Shown here: positions 6,644 through 15,136 of the stretch, piece by piece
Layout: each line of letters begins with the position of its first letter
Numbering within the stretch: the stretch's first letter is position 1
Position numbers and translations under genes: made by a program
Notes under the pieces: model-generated
The model's input: only the letters and a program-made list of their open reading frames with translations
The model's database searches: none
What the model was told of the DNA's origin: nothing
Assembly (NCBI GenBank): GCA_902489665.1
Contig: CABUAT010000031.1
Coordinates: forward strand, 1 to 23,114
Source: an uncultured Collinsella sp.
GTDB taxonomy: Bacteria; Actinomycetota; Coriobacteriia; Coriobacteriales; Coriobacteriaceae
DNA length: 23,114 nt
Reading direction: 5' to 3'

Positions 6644-7570
6644 ATGGGCAACGCAGTACCCGCAACCGACGCCCAGCCCGTCTACCCGCACACCATGCGC
6701 CTGCAGCGCTTTTTGGCGCGTGCGGGCGCGGCGAGCCGCCGCGGCTCGGAGGACCTGATGACCGCCGGCCGCGTGACCGTTAACGGCGAGGTCGCGACCG
6801 AGCTGGGCACCAAGGTCGATGTCGACCGCGATCACATCGAGGTCGACGGCATGCCCGTCAAGCTCAATCAGGGCGCCGTGTACCTGATGCTCTACAAGCC
6901 TACCGGCTACCTCACCACCATGAGCGACCCGCAGGAGCGCCCCTGCGTGGCCGACCTGGTACCGCGCAACCGCTTTCCGGGACTGTTCCCGGTGGGCCGC
7001 CTGGACCGCGACACCACGGGCCTTTTGCTCTTTACCACCGACGGCGACCTGTCACAGGACCTGCTGCACCCGAGCAAACACGTCTACAAGACCTACCAGG
7101 CGCTCGTTGACGGCGAACTGTCCGACCGCGATCTCACGCCACTCCGCCGTGGCATCGAGCTCGACGACGGCCTATGCCAGCCGGCAATCTGCCGCGTCAT
7201 CACCGCACGCGAGGCCGAGGCTGTAGCTCCCCAGGGCGTCAAGCCCGGCACCACCGCCGTGGAGGTCATCATCCGCGAGGGTCGTAAAAACCAGGTCAAG
7301 CGCATGCTGAGCAAGATTCACCATCCCGTGATCCGCCTGCACCGCTGCAACTTTGCCGGCCTGGAGCTCAAGGACGTGGCCAAGGGCTCGTGGCGCGAGC
7401 TCACCGACCGCGAGGTACAGATCCTCAAGGCCGGCGGCATCCTGCCCAAGCAGGCCGCCTCAAAGCGCGCCGCCGCGCCCGCGACCAACACCGCAAGCCG
7501 CACGCGTCACCACGGCAGCCACGGCTCCGCACCCAAGCGCAACACCTACCGCGAGCGCTACACGGGCTAG
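6644..7570 (+). CDS. RluB/RsuA-family rRNA pseudouridine synthase
   Basis: A 308-aa protein with an N-terminal S4 RNA-binding domain (MRLQRFLARAGAASRRGSED from residue 18) and a pseudouridine synthase domain. The catalytic motif GRLDRDTTGLLLFTTDGDL carries the nucleophile D121; the KxxTYQALV and REGRKNQVKRML motifs follow. RluB-type enzymes convert a uridine of 23S rRNA helix 89-90 to pseudouridine; an RsuA specificity for 16S rRNA cannot be excluded. The last ~45 residues are Ala/Arg/His-rich and probably bind RNA. I chose ATG 6644, which follows AGGGGAG. A start at 6608 also has GGAGG before it, overlaps scpB by 14 bp and adds 12 residues encoded by codons unusual for this genome. Confidence 0.9.
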   Translation: MGNAVPATDAQPVYPHTMRLQRFLARAGAASRRGSEDLMTAGRVTVNGEVATELGTKVDVDRDHIEVDGMPVKLNQGAVYLMLYKPTGYLTTMSDPQERPCVADLVPRNRFPGLFPVGRLDRDTTGLLLFTTDGDLSQDLLHPSKHVYKTYQALVDGELSDRDLTPLRRGIELDDGLCQPAICRVITAREAEAVAPQGVKPGTTAVEVIIREGRKNQVKRMLSKIHHPVIRLHRCNFAGLELKDVAKGSWRELTDREVQILKAGGILPKQAASKRAAAPATNTASRTRHHGSHGSAPKRNTYRERYTG

Positions 7571-7636
7571 GCAACCCGCCGCGCCTCAACGTCCGCGAAC
7601 CATACCAGCACGTCAACCATCGAAAGGAAGCATTGC

Positions 7637-8323
7637 ATGATCGTCGCCATCGACGGCCCCGCCGGTTCCGGCAAGTCCACCATCGCCAAGGAGATCGCCC
7701 GCCAGCTGGGCTTTAACAAGCTCGACACGGGTGCCATGTATCGCGCCGTCACCTTCGCCGCGCTCGACCGCGGCATCGATCTGGACGACGAGGCGGCCAT
7801 CGACGCCCTCGCCGAGCAGATCGAGATCCGCTTTACCAACGGCACCGGCCAGGACACGCGCTTAACCATTGACGGCCAGGACGCTTCGGCCGCCATCCGC
7901 ACCCCGCAGGTCGACGCTAACGTGTCCAAGGTCTCGGCCTACCCGGGCGTACGCGCCGCCATGCTAATCCACCAGCGCCGCGCCGCTGAAGACCGCGATA
8001 TCGTGGCCGAGGGTCGCGACATCGGAACCGTCGTGTTCCCCAACGCGCAGGTCAAGGTCTTCCTGACTGCCGACCCGCGCGAGCGCGCCCGCCGTCGCGT
8101 GCTGCAGCGTCACCAAAACGACCCCCAGCCGCTCACGCCCGCGCAACTCGAGGCCGAGGTCGACGAGACCCTCGACGCCCTCAAGCAGCGCGACAAGCTC
8201 GACAGCAGCCGCGAGGTCGCCCCGCTCGTGCCCGCCGAAGACGCCGTGCACGTCGACTCCACCGCCCACACCATCGATGAGGTCGTCTCGATAATCGAGG
8301 ACCTCATCAACCAAAGGAGGTAA
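7637..8323 (+). CDS. cmk: Cytidylate kinase
   Basis: A 228-aa (d)CMP kinase that phosphorylates CMP and dCMP with ATP. The P-loop GPAGSGKST is at residues 7-15. KLDTGAMYRAVT provides the base-binding/lid-proximal motif, and AEGRDIGTVVFPNAQVKVFL and RARRR match the family core and LID. Length fits the usual 220-230 aa. It follows the pseudouridine synthase gene after 66 bp and has GAAAGGAAG before the ATG. Its final codons AGG AGG, both rare arginine codons here, double as the Shine-Dalgarno (8315-8320) of the next gene. Confidence 0.95.
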   Translation: MIVAIDGPAGSGKSTIAKEIARQLGFNKLDTGAMYRAVTFAALDRGIDLDDEAAIDALAEQIEIRFTNGTGQDTRLTIDGQDASAAIRTPQVDANVSKVSAYPGVRAAMLIHQRRAAEDRDIVAEGRDIGTVVFPNAQVKVFLTADPRERARRRVLQRHQNDPQPLTPAQLEAEVDETLDALKQRDKLDSSREVAPLVPAEDAVHVDSTAHTIDEVVSIIEDLINQRR

Positions 8324-8326
8324 CCC

Positions 8327-9055
8327 ATGCGCCTGTTTAAGCAGACGCCCGAGGATTACTACAACGCCCCCTACGCCGAGTTCCCAGCGCTCATCCGCGG
8401 CACCGTCGTCGTAGTCATGGCCATCCTTTGGGCCTTCTCCAAGCTCATGTGGCGCTGGAAGGTCGAGGACGCCGATCTTCTGTTTGAGCGCCAGGAAGGC
8501 CGCGGCAGCGTGGTCATCTGCAACCACACCTCGATGGCCGAGCTCTTGGCCGTGGAGACGGCGCTGTTCTTTGGGGGCCGCCGCATTCGTCCCATCTTTA
8601 AGTCCGAGTTCGCCAAGAGCAAGATTGTGCGCTGGGCCTTCAGCCGCGTTGGCGGCATCCCCGTGGAGCGTGGTACTGCCGATATGAAGTGCCTGCGCGC
8701 CGCCCAGCATGCGCTGCAGCGCGGCGAGGACGTCCTGATTTTCCCCGAGGGCACGCGCATCCGCTCGCGCGATATCAAGCCCGAGGTCCACGGCGGCTTT
8801 GCGCTCATCGCCCAGATGGGCAAGGCGCCCGTCAACCCGCTCGCCATCTGCGGCTGGTCCGATATTACGCCTGCGGGCAAAAAGCTCATGCGCCCCAAGA
8901 AGTGCTGGATCCGCGCCGGCAAGGCCGTCTCGCTTTCCGACGCACCGGCCGGGCTTAAACGCACGGAGCGCCTGGTATGGTTTGAGTCCGAGGCCATGAA
9001 CCGCGTCTACGCTATGCGAGACGAGCTGTGCGCCGAGCATCCGGGCAGGTTCTAG
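8327..9055 (+). CDS. PlsC-like 1-acyl-sn-glycerol-3-phosphate acyltransferase (HX4E variant)
   Basis: A 242-aa PlsC/LPLAT-family protein that should add the second acyl chain to lysophosphatidic acid at the membrane. A hydrophobic segment (about 22-42) is followed by block I NHTSMAE (N66, H67...E72), block II around FKSEFAKS, block III FPEGTR (139-144) and block IV IPVERG region. The usual catalytic pair is HX4D; here the acid is Glu (H67/E72), a conservative but noteworthy change. The start ATG is three bases after the cmk stop and uses an SD inside cmk. plsY and gpsA, the other steps of phosphatidate synthesis, lie nearby. Another acyl acceptor is possible. Confidence 0.85.
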   Translation: MRLFKQTPEDYYNAPYAEFPALIRGTVVVVMAILWAFSKLMWRWKVEDADLLFERQEGRGSVVICNHTSMAELLAVETALFFGGRRIRPIFKSEFAKSKIVRWAFSRVGGIPVERGTADMKCLRAAQHALQRGEDVLIFPEGTRIRSRDIKPEVHGGFALIAQMGKAPVNPLAICGWSDITPAGKKLMRPKKCWIRAGKAVSLSDAPAGLKRTERLVWFESEAMNRVYAMRDELCAEHPGRF

Positions 9056-9057
9056 CC

Positions 9058-9957
9058 ATGAGCGAGAATGTGACGAACACCGCCGCGACTGCGTCCGACC
9101 AGGCAACCGCGCCTACCATCGAGATCGCCGCCCACGCCGGTACTTGCTACGGCGTACAGCGTGCGCTCGATATGGCGCTGGCCGCCGCGCCGCAGGCAGG
9201 GGAGTGCACTCAGGTTCATACCTTGGGTCCGCTCATCCATAACCCCATCGTGGTACGCGAGCTCGCTGAGGCAGGCGTTGGCTTGGCCGAAACCCTGGAT
9301 GACGCCGCAACCGGCACCGTGATCATCCGCGCCCACGGCGTGGTGCCGCAGGTAATCGATGCTGCCCGCAAGCGCGGCCTAAACGTGGTCGACGCCACCT
9401 GCCCCTACGTGAAGAAAGTCCATATGGCAGCCGAGCGCCTGGTGCGCGAGGGCTACCGCGTGGTGGTCGTAGGCGAGCCGGGTCACCCCGAGGTCGAGGG
9501 CATTCTTGGCCACGCCGGCAAAGATGCACAGGTCGTGAGCTGTGCCGCCGACGCCAATGCTTTGTCGCTCAAGGGCAAGGTAGGCCTCGTCGTGCAGACC
9601 ACCCAGACCGCGCAGAACCTCGCCGAGGTCGTGGCAGCTATCACCCCGCGCGTGCAGGAGCTGCGTGTGATCAACACCATCTGCGCCGCCACGAGTGAGC
9701 GTCAACAGGCAGCAGCCGCACTTGCCAACCGCTGCGACTGCATGGTAGTCGTGGGCGGCAAGAACTCGGGCAACACCCGCCGCCTGGCGCAGATTTGCGC
9801 AGACGCCTGCGAGCGCACGTATCACATCGAGGAAACTTCCGAGCTCCAGGCCGCGTGGTTTACCGACGCTCACCACATCGGTATCACCGCCGGAGCCTCC
9901 ACCCCGCAAGAACACATCGAACGCGCCGTCACGCGCATCAAGGAGCTTTGCTGCTAA
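9058..9957 (+). CDS. ispH: 4-hydroxy-3-methylbut-2-enyl diphosphate reductase
   Basis: A 299-aa IspH (LytB), the [4Fe-4S] enzyme making IPP and DMAPP in the last step of the MEP isoprenoid pathway. The three cluster cysteines are visible: C30 in HAGTCYGVQRA, C115 in VDATCPYVKKVH and C209 in INTICAATSERQ. Substrate-binding His (H61 in LIHNP, H93 in RAHGV, H143 in PGHPE) and the SGNT and GASTP motifs are intact. I chose ATG 9058, two bases after the upstream stop; a GTG at 9028 would add ten residues and overlap the PlsC gene. Residues 1-19 are a Thr/Ala-rich non-conserved extension. It shares its need for Fe-S clusters with the next gene and the cysteine desulfurase downstream. Confidence 0.95.
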   Translation: MSENVTNTAATASDQATAPTIEIAAHAGTCYGVQRALDMALAAAPQAGECTQVHTLGPLIHNPIVVRELAEAGVGLAETLDDAATGTVIIRAHGVVPQVIDAARKRGLNVVDATCPYVKKVHMAAERLVREGYRVVVVGEPGHPEVEGILGHAGKDAQVVSCAADANALSLKGKVGLVVQTTQTAQNLAEVVAAITPRVQELRVINTICAATSERQQAAAALANRCDCMVVVGGKNSGNTRRLAQICADACERTYHIEETSELQAAWFTDAHHIGITAGASTPQEHIERAVTRIKELCC

Positions 9958-9959
9958 CC

Positions 9960-11402
9960 ATGGACCAGACCGTACCCGCATACGCCGCCGAGGTGGCCGA
10001 TTACGGGCGCAGCCGCGACCCCGAGCCGGGTGAGGGCGCGCTCGTTAAGAACGTGCGTCCCGAATCGCCCGCATGGGATGTGGGTATCGAGCCGGGCATG
10101 CGCGTGCTCACGGTCAACGGCGAGCAGCTTACCGACATGATCGTGTGGCTCTGGGAGGCAGACGACGACACGGTCGACCTCGAGGTTTTCGACCCGCGCG
10201 ATGGCACCGTCACCCCCGTGGAGCTCGATCGATTTCCCGGAGAGGATTGGGGTCTGGAGTTCGACGGCCCCATCTTCGACGGCATGCGTACCTGTGTGAA
10301 CGCCTGCGTGTTCTGCTTTATGACGATGCTCCCCAAGGGCGGCCGCTCCACGCTCTATATTCGCGACGACGACTACCGCCTGAGCTTTTTGCAGGGCAAC
10401 TTTGTCACGCTTACGAACCTCACCGACGAGGACGTGCAAAACGTCATCCAACGCAACATGAGCCCCATGAACGTGTCGGTCCACGCCGTGAGCCCCGATG
10501 TCCGCCGACGCATGATGGGCCGCAACGCCCAGCGCGGCATGGATGTGCTCGAGGCCATCATGGCCGCCGGCATCGAGATTCACGCGCAGATCGTGTTGTG
10601 CCCCGGCATGAACGACGGCGAGGAGCTGGAAAAGACCCTGCGCTTTTGCGAGGAGCACGAGCAAATCACAAGCCTGGGCATTGTGCCGCTCGGTTTTACC
10701 AAGCATCAGAACCGTTTTAGCTGGTCCTACAGCGACAAGCCCGAGCTAGCGCGCGAGACCATTGCCATGATCCGTCCCTACCAGGATCGTGCCTACGAAC
10801 GCTTTGGCCGCCACACCTTCCAGATGAGCGATGAGTTCTATCTGGACGCCGGCATCGATCCTCCCGAGGCAGACTTTTACGACGGGTACCCGCAGTACTA
10901 CGACGGCATTGGCATGATCCGCTCGTATCTGGACGAGACCGACGACGTGCTGGCTACCGACGCCGAGCGTCTGGCCCGCGTCCGCGAGGCCGTCGCCGCC
11001 CGCAGCCAGCACCTGCTGTGCCTCTCCGGCGCCAGCGCGCGCGACACCGTGGCGCGCTTTGTGGAGTCGCCGCATGGTCTCGGCGGCACTGTTACGGCCA
11101 TCAAGAACCGCTACTTCGGCGGCAACGTGGACGTGACCGGCCTCATCGTCGCGTGTGACATTCTGGAGCAGCTGCCCCAAGACCTGTCGGGGGTTATGCT
11201 CTTTGTGCCTAAGCTCATGTTCAACGCTGACGGCATGACGCTTGACGAGTATCATCGTGACGATTTACTCGCAAGCCTTACCAGTCGCGGCGCCGAGGTT
11301 CATGTGGTGTCGACCATGCCGCATGAGCTGCTCGATACCCTGGAGCATATCCTTGGCATTGTGCCCGCAGACTCTACTAATTCCGCTGACCCTATCCATT
11401 AA
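9960..11402 (+). CDS. PDZ/radical-SAM-like DUF512 protein
   Basis: A 480-aa protein of the DUF512 family. Order of parts: a PDZ-like domain (about 25-78; GALVKNV...SPAWDVGIEPGMRVLTVNG), a cysteine motif in RTCVNACVFCF (C112, C116, C119: CX3CX2C, the radical-SAM cluster pattern), a TIM-barrel-like region (LTNL, NVSVHAVSP, IHAQIVLCPGMNDG) and the C-terminal DUF512 part (HLLCLSGASA..., FGGNVDVTGL). The biochemical role is not established; linkage to der is recurrent in many bacteria. The ATG lies two bases after the ispH stop, with the SD AAGGAG inside ispH at 9940-9945, rather far. No residues of the core motif are missing. Confidence 0.9.
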   Translation: MDQTVPAYAAEVADYGRSRDPEPGEGALVKNVRPESPAWDVGIEPGMRVLTVNGEQLTDMIVWLWEADDDTVDLEVFDPRDGTVTPVELDRFPGEDWGLEFDGPIFDGMRTCVNACVFCFMTMLPKGGRSTLYIRDDDYRLSFLQGNFVTLTNLTDEDVQNVIQRNMSPMNVSVHAVSPDVRRRMMGRNAQRGMDVLEAIMAAGIEIHAQIVLCPGMNDGEELEKTLRFCEEHEQITSLGIVPLGFTKHQNRFSWSYSDKPELARETIAMIRPYQDRAYERFGRHTFQMSDEFYLDAGIDPPEADFYDGYPQYYDGIGMIRSYLDETDDVLATDAERLARVREAVAARSQHLLCLSGASARDTVARFVESPHGLGGTVTAIKNRYFGGNVDVTGLIVACDILEQLPQDLSGVMLFVPKLMFNADGMTLDEYHRDDLLASLTSRGAEVHVVSTMPHELLDTLEHILGIVPADSTNSADPIH

Positions 11403-11412
11403 AGGAGAGCAG

Positions 11413-12747
11413 ATGAAACCTATCGTCGCCGTCGTCGGACGCCCCAACGTGGGCAAGTCCACGCTCGTTAACCGCCTGGCCCAAACCTCGGACGCCATCG
11501 TCCATGAGTCCCGCGGCGTCACGCGCGACCGCTCGTACCACACGGCCGATTGGAACGGCCGCGAGTTCACCATCGTCGACACGGGCGGCATCGAACCGCT
11601 CAAGAGCGATGACGTCTTCGCCACGTCCATTCGCGACCAGGCCCTCGCCGCCGCCGAGGAAGCCGCCGTCATCCTGTTTGTGGTCGACGGCCGCACCGGC
11701 GTCACCGAGGAGGACGAGTCGGTCGCCCGTATGCTCAAGCGCTGCGACAAGCCGGTCTTTCTGCTGGTGAACAAGCTCGACAACCCCGATCGCGAGAACG
11801 ACAGCATCTGGGAGTTCTATTCGCTCGGCATCGGTGAGCCCACGCCGCTTTCGGCCCTGCATGGTCATGGCACGGGCGACCTGCTCGACGATATCGTGGC
11901 CCTGCTTCCGGAGGAAGAGGACGAGGTCGCCGATGAGTTCCCCGACGCGCTGAATGTGGCCATCATCGGCCGCCCCAACGCTGGTAAGTCCTCGCTGTTC
12001 AACCGCATCCTGGGCGCCGACCGTTCCATCGTGTCCAACATTGCCGGCACCACGCGCGACGCCATCGACACGGTCGTCGAGCGCAACGGCAAGCACTACC
12101 GCATGGTCGACACCGCGGGCATTCGCAAGAAGAGCACCGTGTACGAAAACATCGAGTACTACTCCATGGTTCGCGGCCTGCGCGCCATCGACCGCGCCGA
12201 CGTGGCGCTGCTCGTCGTCGACGCCTCCGTGGGCGTCACCGAGCAGGACCAGAAGGTCATGGGCTTGGCCATCGAGCGCGGCTGCGCCATCGTGGTGCTT
12301 CTCAACAAGTGGGATCTGCTCGACGACGACCGTAAGCGCGAGGCCTGCATGGAGACCATCGACCGCCGTCTGGGCGTTATGGCTCCCTGGGCCCAGTACC
12401 TGCGCATCTCTGCCCTGACCGGCCGCAGCGTCGAGAAGATCTGGGCAATGGTAGACGCCGCCGAAAAGACGCGCTCGCAAAAGATCAGCACCTCGCGCCT
12501 CAACACGTTCCTCACCGACCTGCGCGAGTTCGGTCATACCGTGGTGGACGGCAAGCGCCGCCTGCGCATGCACTACGTGACCCAGACGGGCGTCAACCCG
12601 CCGACGTTCACGTTCTTCGTCAACCACAGCGATCTGGTCAACGACACCTATCAGCGCTACATCGAGAACCGCATGCGCTCGACCTTCGACTTTGCCGGCA
12701 CACCCATTCGACTCTTCTTTAGGAAGAAGGAGCAAAAGGATGCATAA
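11413..12747 (+). CDS. der: Ribosome biogenesis GTPase Der (EngA)
   Basis: A 444-aa protein with two consecutive GTPase domains, unique to Der, which acts in 50S subunit assembly. G domain 1: GRPNVGKS (9-16), DTGG and NKLD. G domain 2: GRPNAGKS from residue 186, DTAG and NKWD. The C-terminal KH-like domain includes RRLRMHYVTQTGVNPPTFTFFVN. The protein ends with a short basic tail (RKKEQKDA). ATG 11413 follows AAAGGAGAG at 11401-11409, just after the DUF512 stop. The last eight bases overlap plsY, so Der and PlsY are likely coupled. Confidence 0.96.
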   Translation: MKPIVAVVGRPNVGKSTLVNRLAQTSDAIVHESRGVTRDRSYHTADWNGREFTIVDTGGIEPLKSDDVFATSIRDQALAAAEEAAVILFVVDGRTGVTEEDESVARMLKRCDKPVFLLVNKLDNPDRENDSIWEFYSLGIGEPTPLSALHGHGTGDLLDDIVALLPEEEDEVADEFPDALNVAIIGRPNAGKSSLFNRILGADRSIVSNIAGTTRDAIDTVVERNGKHYRMVDTAGIRKKSTVYENIEYYSMVRGLRAIDRADVALLVVDASVGVTEQDQKVMGLAIERGCAIVVLLNKWDLLDDDRKREACMETIDRRLGVMAPWAQYLRISALTGRSVEKIWAMVDAAEKTRSQKISTSRLNTFLTDLREFGHTVVDGKRRLRMHYVTQTGVNPPTFTFFVNHSDLVNDTYQRYIENRMRSTFDFAGTPIRLFFRKKEQKDA

Positions 12748-13423
12748 TCCGATTCTGCTGACCGCCATCTGCGCCGTGGCCTCGTTCTTTATCGGGGCGA
12801 TTCCGTTTGGCCTGATCCTGGGCCGCGTGTTCAACCACACCGACATTCGCAAGGCGGGCTCCGGCAACATCGGCACCACCAACGCACTGCGCGTAGCCGG
12901 CCCCAAGGTGGCCGCGCTCACGCTGCTGCTCGACTGCCTTAAGGGCGCCATCTGCGTCCTTATCGCGCGTCCGCTCATTGCCGACTTGGGCTATGGCTTC
13001 CCCGTGAGCATTATGGCCCCCGGCGCCGCCGGCGACTGGATGCTCGGCGTCATCTGCCTGGCAGCGGTGTGGGGCCACATCTTCTCGCCCTACCTCAATT
13101 TCCATGGCGGCAAGGGAATCGCAGTTGGCCTGGGCGTCATCCTCGCCTGGTATTGGCCAATTGGCCTGTCGCTGCTGGGCATGTTTATCGTGGCCGTCGC
13201 CATCACCAAGTTTGTGTCGGTGGGCTCGCTTGCCGCGGCCATCGGTCTTCCCATCGCTGCTTGCGCGGTCTTTCCGTACAGCAGCCTGGGGCTCAAGTTC
13301 TGCATGGCGATGATCGGCATTACTGTGGTGTGGGCCCATCGTGCGAACATCAAAAAGCTCATGACGGGTAAGGAGTCTAAGCTCTCGTTTACCAAGCGCG
13401 TCACCGAGCCCGACGATAAGTAG
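12740..13423 (+). CDS. plsY: Acyl-phosphate glycerol-3-phosphate acyltransferase
   Basis: A 227-aa polytopic membrane enzyme that transfers an acyl group from acyl-phosphate to glycerol-3-phosphate, the first committed step of phospholipid synthesis. PlsY motif 1, GSGNIGTTN, is at residues 40-48; motif 2, FHGGKGIAVGLG, sits near 127; a third conserved loop near PYSS follows. Five or more hydrophobic segments are seen. The start lies inside der with GAAGGAG upstream. Its substrate glycerol-3-phosphate is made by the next gene, gpsA, and its product is used by the PlsC-like enzyme at 8327. Confidence 0.95.
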   Translation: MHNPILLTAICAVASFFIGAIPFGLILGRVFNHTDIRKAGSGNIGTTNALRVAGPKVAALTLLLDCLKGAICVLIARPLIADLGYGFPVSIMAPGAAGDWMLGVICLAAVWGHIFSPYLNFHGGKGIAVGLGVILAWYWPIGLSLLGMFIVAVAITKFVSVGSLAAAIGLPIAACAVFPYSSLGLKFCMAMIGITVVWAHRANIKKLMTGKESKLSFTKRVTEPDDK

Positions 13424-13432
13424 GAGAGAGTC

Positions 13433-14440
13433 ATGAATGTTGCGCTGATTGGCTCTGGCTCCTGGGGAACCGCCATCGCCGGCCTTGCCGCCGCACGAGC
13501 CGAACGCGTGACCATGTGGGCCCATAGCGAGCAGACGGCCGCCGGCATCAATGGCGAACACCGCAACCCCCGCTACCTTGTGGGCTACGAGCTGCCCGGC
13601 AACGTCGTCGCCACCACGGACCTGGTGCAGGCGCTCGACGGTGCCGAGGCCATCATCTTTGCCGTTCCTTCGACGCACCTTCGCAGCGTGTGCCACCAGG
13701 CCGCGCCCTTTATCGCCGCCGATACCCCGGTGCTTTGCCTCACCAAGGGCATTGAGCCCGAGTCCGGACTGCTCATGAGCGAGGTCATTGCCAGCGAGAT
13801 CGGCAACGAAGCGCGCGTGGCGGCGCTCTCCGGCCCCAACCATGCCGAGGAGATCTGCCGCGGCGGACTTTCTGCCGCCGTCATCGCCAGCAAAGACGCG
13901 CAGGTAGGGGAGACCTTTAAGGACCTGCTCCTGTCCACGGCCTTCCGCATCTACCTGTCGCAGGACATGACCGGCGTCGAGGTATGCGGCGCCATGAAAA
14001 ACGTCATCGCCATCGTGTGTGGCATCTCCGCCGGTACCGGTGCGGGCGACAATACGCTCGCCCTTATCATGACGCGCGGCTTGGCCGAGATCAGTCGACT
14101 GGTGCACGCCCGTGGCGGGCAGGCCATAACGTGCATGGGACTTGCCGGCATGGGCGACCTCATCGCCACCTGCACCTCGGAGCATTCGCGCAACCGCACC
14201 TTTGGCTTCGAGTTTGCCCACGGCGTGTCACTAGACGAGTACCAGGCACGCACGCACATGGTGGTCGAGGGCGCCGTCGCGGCACGCAGCGTCAGCGAAC
14301 TCGCCCGTTCACTGGGCGTAGACATTCCGCTCACCTTTGCCGTGGAGCAAACGCTCTACAACGGTGTTACTTTGGATAGGGCGCTCGAGATTCTTACCGA
14401 CCGCGTCCCCTCTCAAGAGTTCTACGGACTCACCGACTAG
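13433..14440 (+). CDS. gpsA: NAD(P)-dependent glycerol-3-phosphate dehydrogenase
   Basis: A 335-aa GpsA reducing dihydroxyacetone phosphate to sn-glycerol-3-phosphate for lipid synthesis. The Rossmann motif GSGSWGTAIA begins at residue 7. The substrate-binding and catalytic core is seen as LSGPNHAEEI, EVCGAMKNVIAI (catalytic Lys), GLAGMGDLIATC and SRNRTFG, and the C-terminal VEGAVAA motif is present. Length is typical. AGGAG (13422-13426) overlaps the plsY stop codon, giving a tight plsY-gpsA pair. Confidence 0.96.
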   Translation: MNVALIGSGSWGTAIAGLAAARAERVTMWAHSEQTAAGINGEHRNPRYLVGYELPGNVVATTDLVQALDGAEAIIFAVPSTHLRSVCHQAAPFIAADTPVLCLTKGIEPESGLLMSEVIASEIGNEARVAALSGPNHAEEICRGGLSAAVIASKDAQVGETFKDLLLSTAFRIYLSQDMTGVEVCGAMKNVIAIVCGISAGTGAGDNTLALIMTRGLAEISRLVHARGGQAITCMGLAGMGDLIATCTSEHSRNRTFGFEFAHGVSLDEYQARTHMVVEGAVAARSVSELARSLGVDIPLTFAVEQTLYNGVTLDRALEILTDRVPSQEFYGLTD

Positions 14441-14458
14441 CGCAGAAAGGCTACTACC

Positions 14459-15130
14459 ATGGGTTCCATTAAAATCGCTCCGTCTGTCCTTTCGGCCGAT
14501 ATGGCCAACCTCAAGGGCGAGCTCGACAAGATCGCCGGCGCTGACTACGTGCACTTTGACGTTATGGATGGCCACTTTACCGGCAACCTCACCTTTGGCA
14601 TTGACATCCTCAAGGCTGTCAAGCGCTCCACCGACGTGCCGGTCGACGCTCACCTCATGGTTTCTAACCCCGACGAGACGGTCGATTGGTACGCCGATGC
14701 CGGTGCCGATATGATCACCGTGCACTACGAGGCTTCCACGCACCTGCACCGTACGCTCACGCACCTGCAGCAGCGCGGCGTCAAGGCCGGCGTGGTGCTC
14801 AACCCCGCAACGCCCGTCAGCGTGCTCGAGAGCATCATCGACATTGTTGACATGGTGCTGCTCATGAGCGTGAACCCCGGCTTTGGCGGGCAGAGCTTTA
14901 TCCCCGGCACCATCGCCAAACTGCACGAGCTCAAGGCCATGTGTGAGCGCCACGGCGTGTCGCCCATGATCGAGGTCGACGGCGGCATCTCTTCCAAAAA
15001 CATCGCCGAGGTCGTTAAGGCCGGTGCCGATGTTCTGGTGGCCGGCTCCGCCGTATTTAAGTCCGAAGATCCCGCTGCCGAGGTTGCGCTGCTGCAGAAG
15101 CTGGGCAACGAGGCCGCACAGGAGGCATAA
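14459..15130 (+). CDS. rpe: Ribulose-phosphate 3-epimerase
   Basis: A 223-aa TIM-barrel epimerase interconverting ribulose-5-phosphate and xylulose-5-phosphate in the pentose phosphate pathway. Family motifs are intact: APSVLSADMANL at the start, HFDVMDGHF (metal and catalytic residues), DAHLMV, MSVNPGFGGQSFI and EVDGGIS, with the phosphate-binding VAGSAVF near the end. Starts with AGAAAGG upstream, 18 bases after gpsA. AGGAGG inside its end (15120-15125) serves the next gene. Confidence 0.96.
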   Translation: MGSIKIAPSVLSADMANLKGELDKIAGADYVHFDVMDGHFTGNLTFGIDILKAVKRSTDVPVDAHLMVSNPDETVDWYADAGADMITVHYEASTHLHRTLTHLQQRGVKAGVVLNPATPVSVLESIIDIVDMVLLMSVNPGFGGQSFIPGTIAKLHELKAMCERHGVSPMIEVDGGISSKNIAEVVKAGADVLVAGSAVFKSEDPAAEVALLQKLGNEAAQEA

Positions 15131-15136
15131 ACCCTT

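Noticed and set aside
11392..12978. Minus-strand frame of 528 codons
   Set aside because: Antisense shadow of der and plsY; repetitive Val/Asp/Gly composition caused by codon bias.
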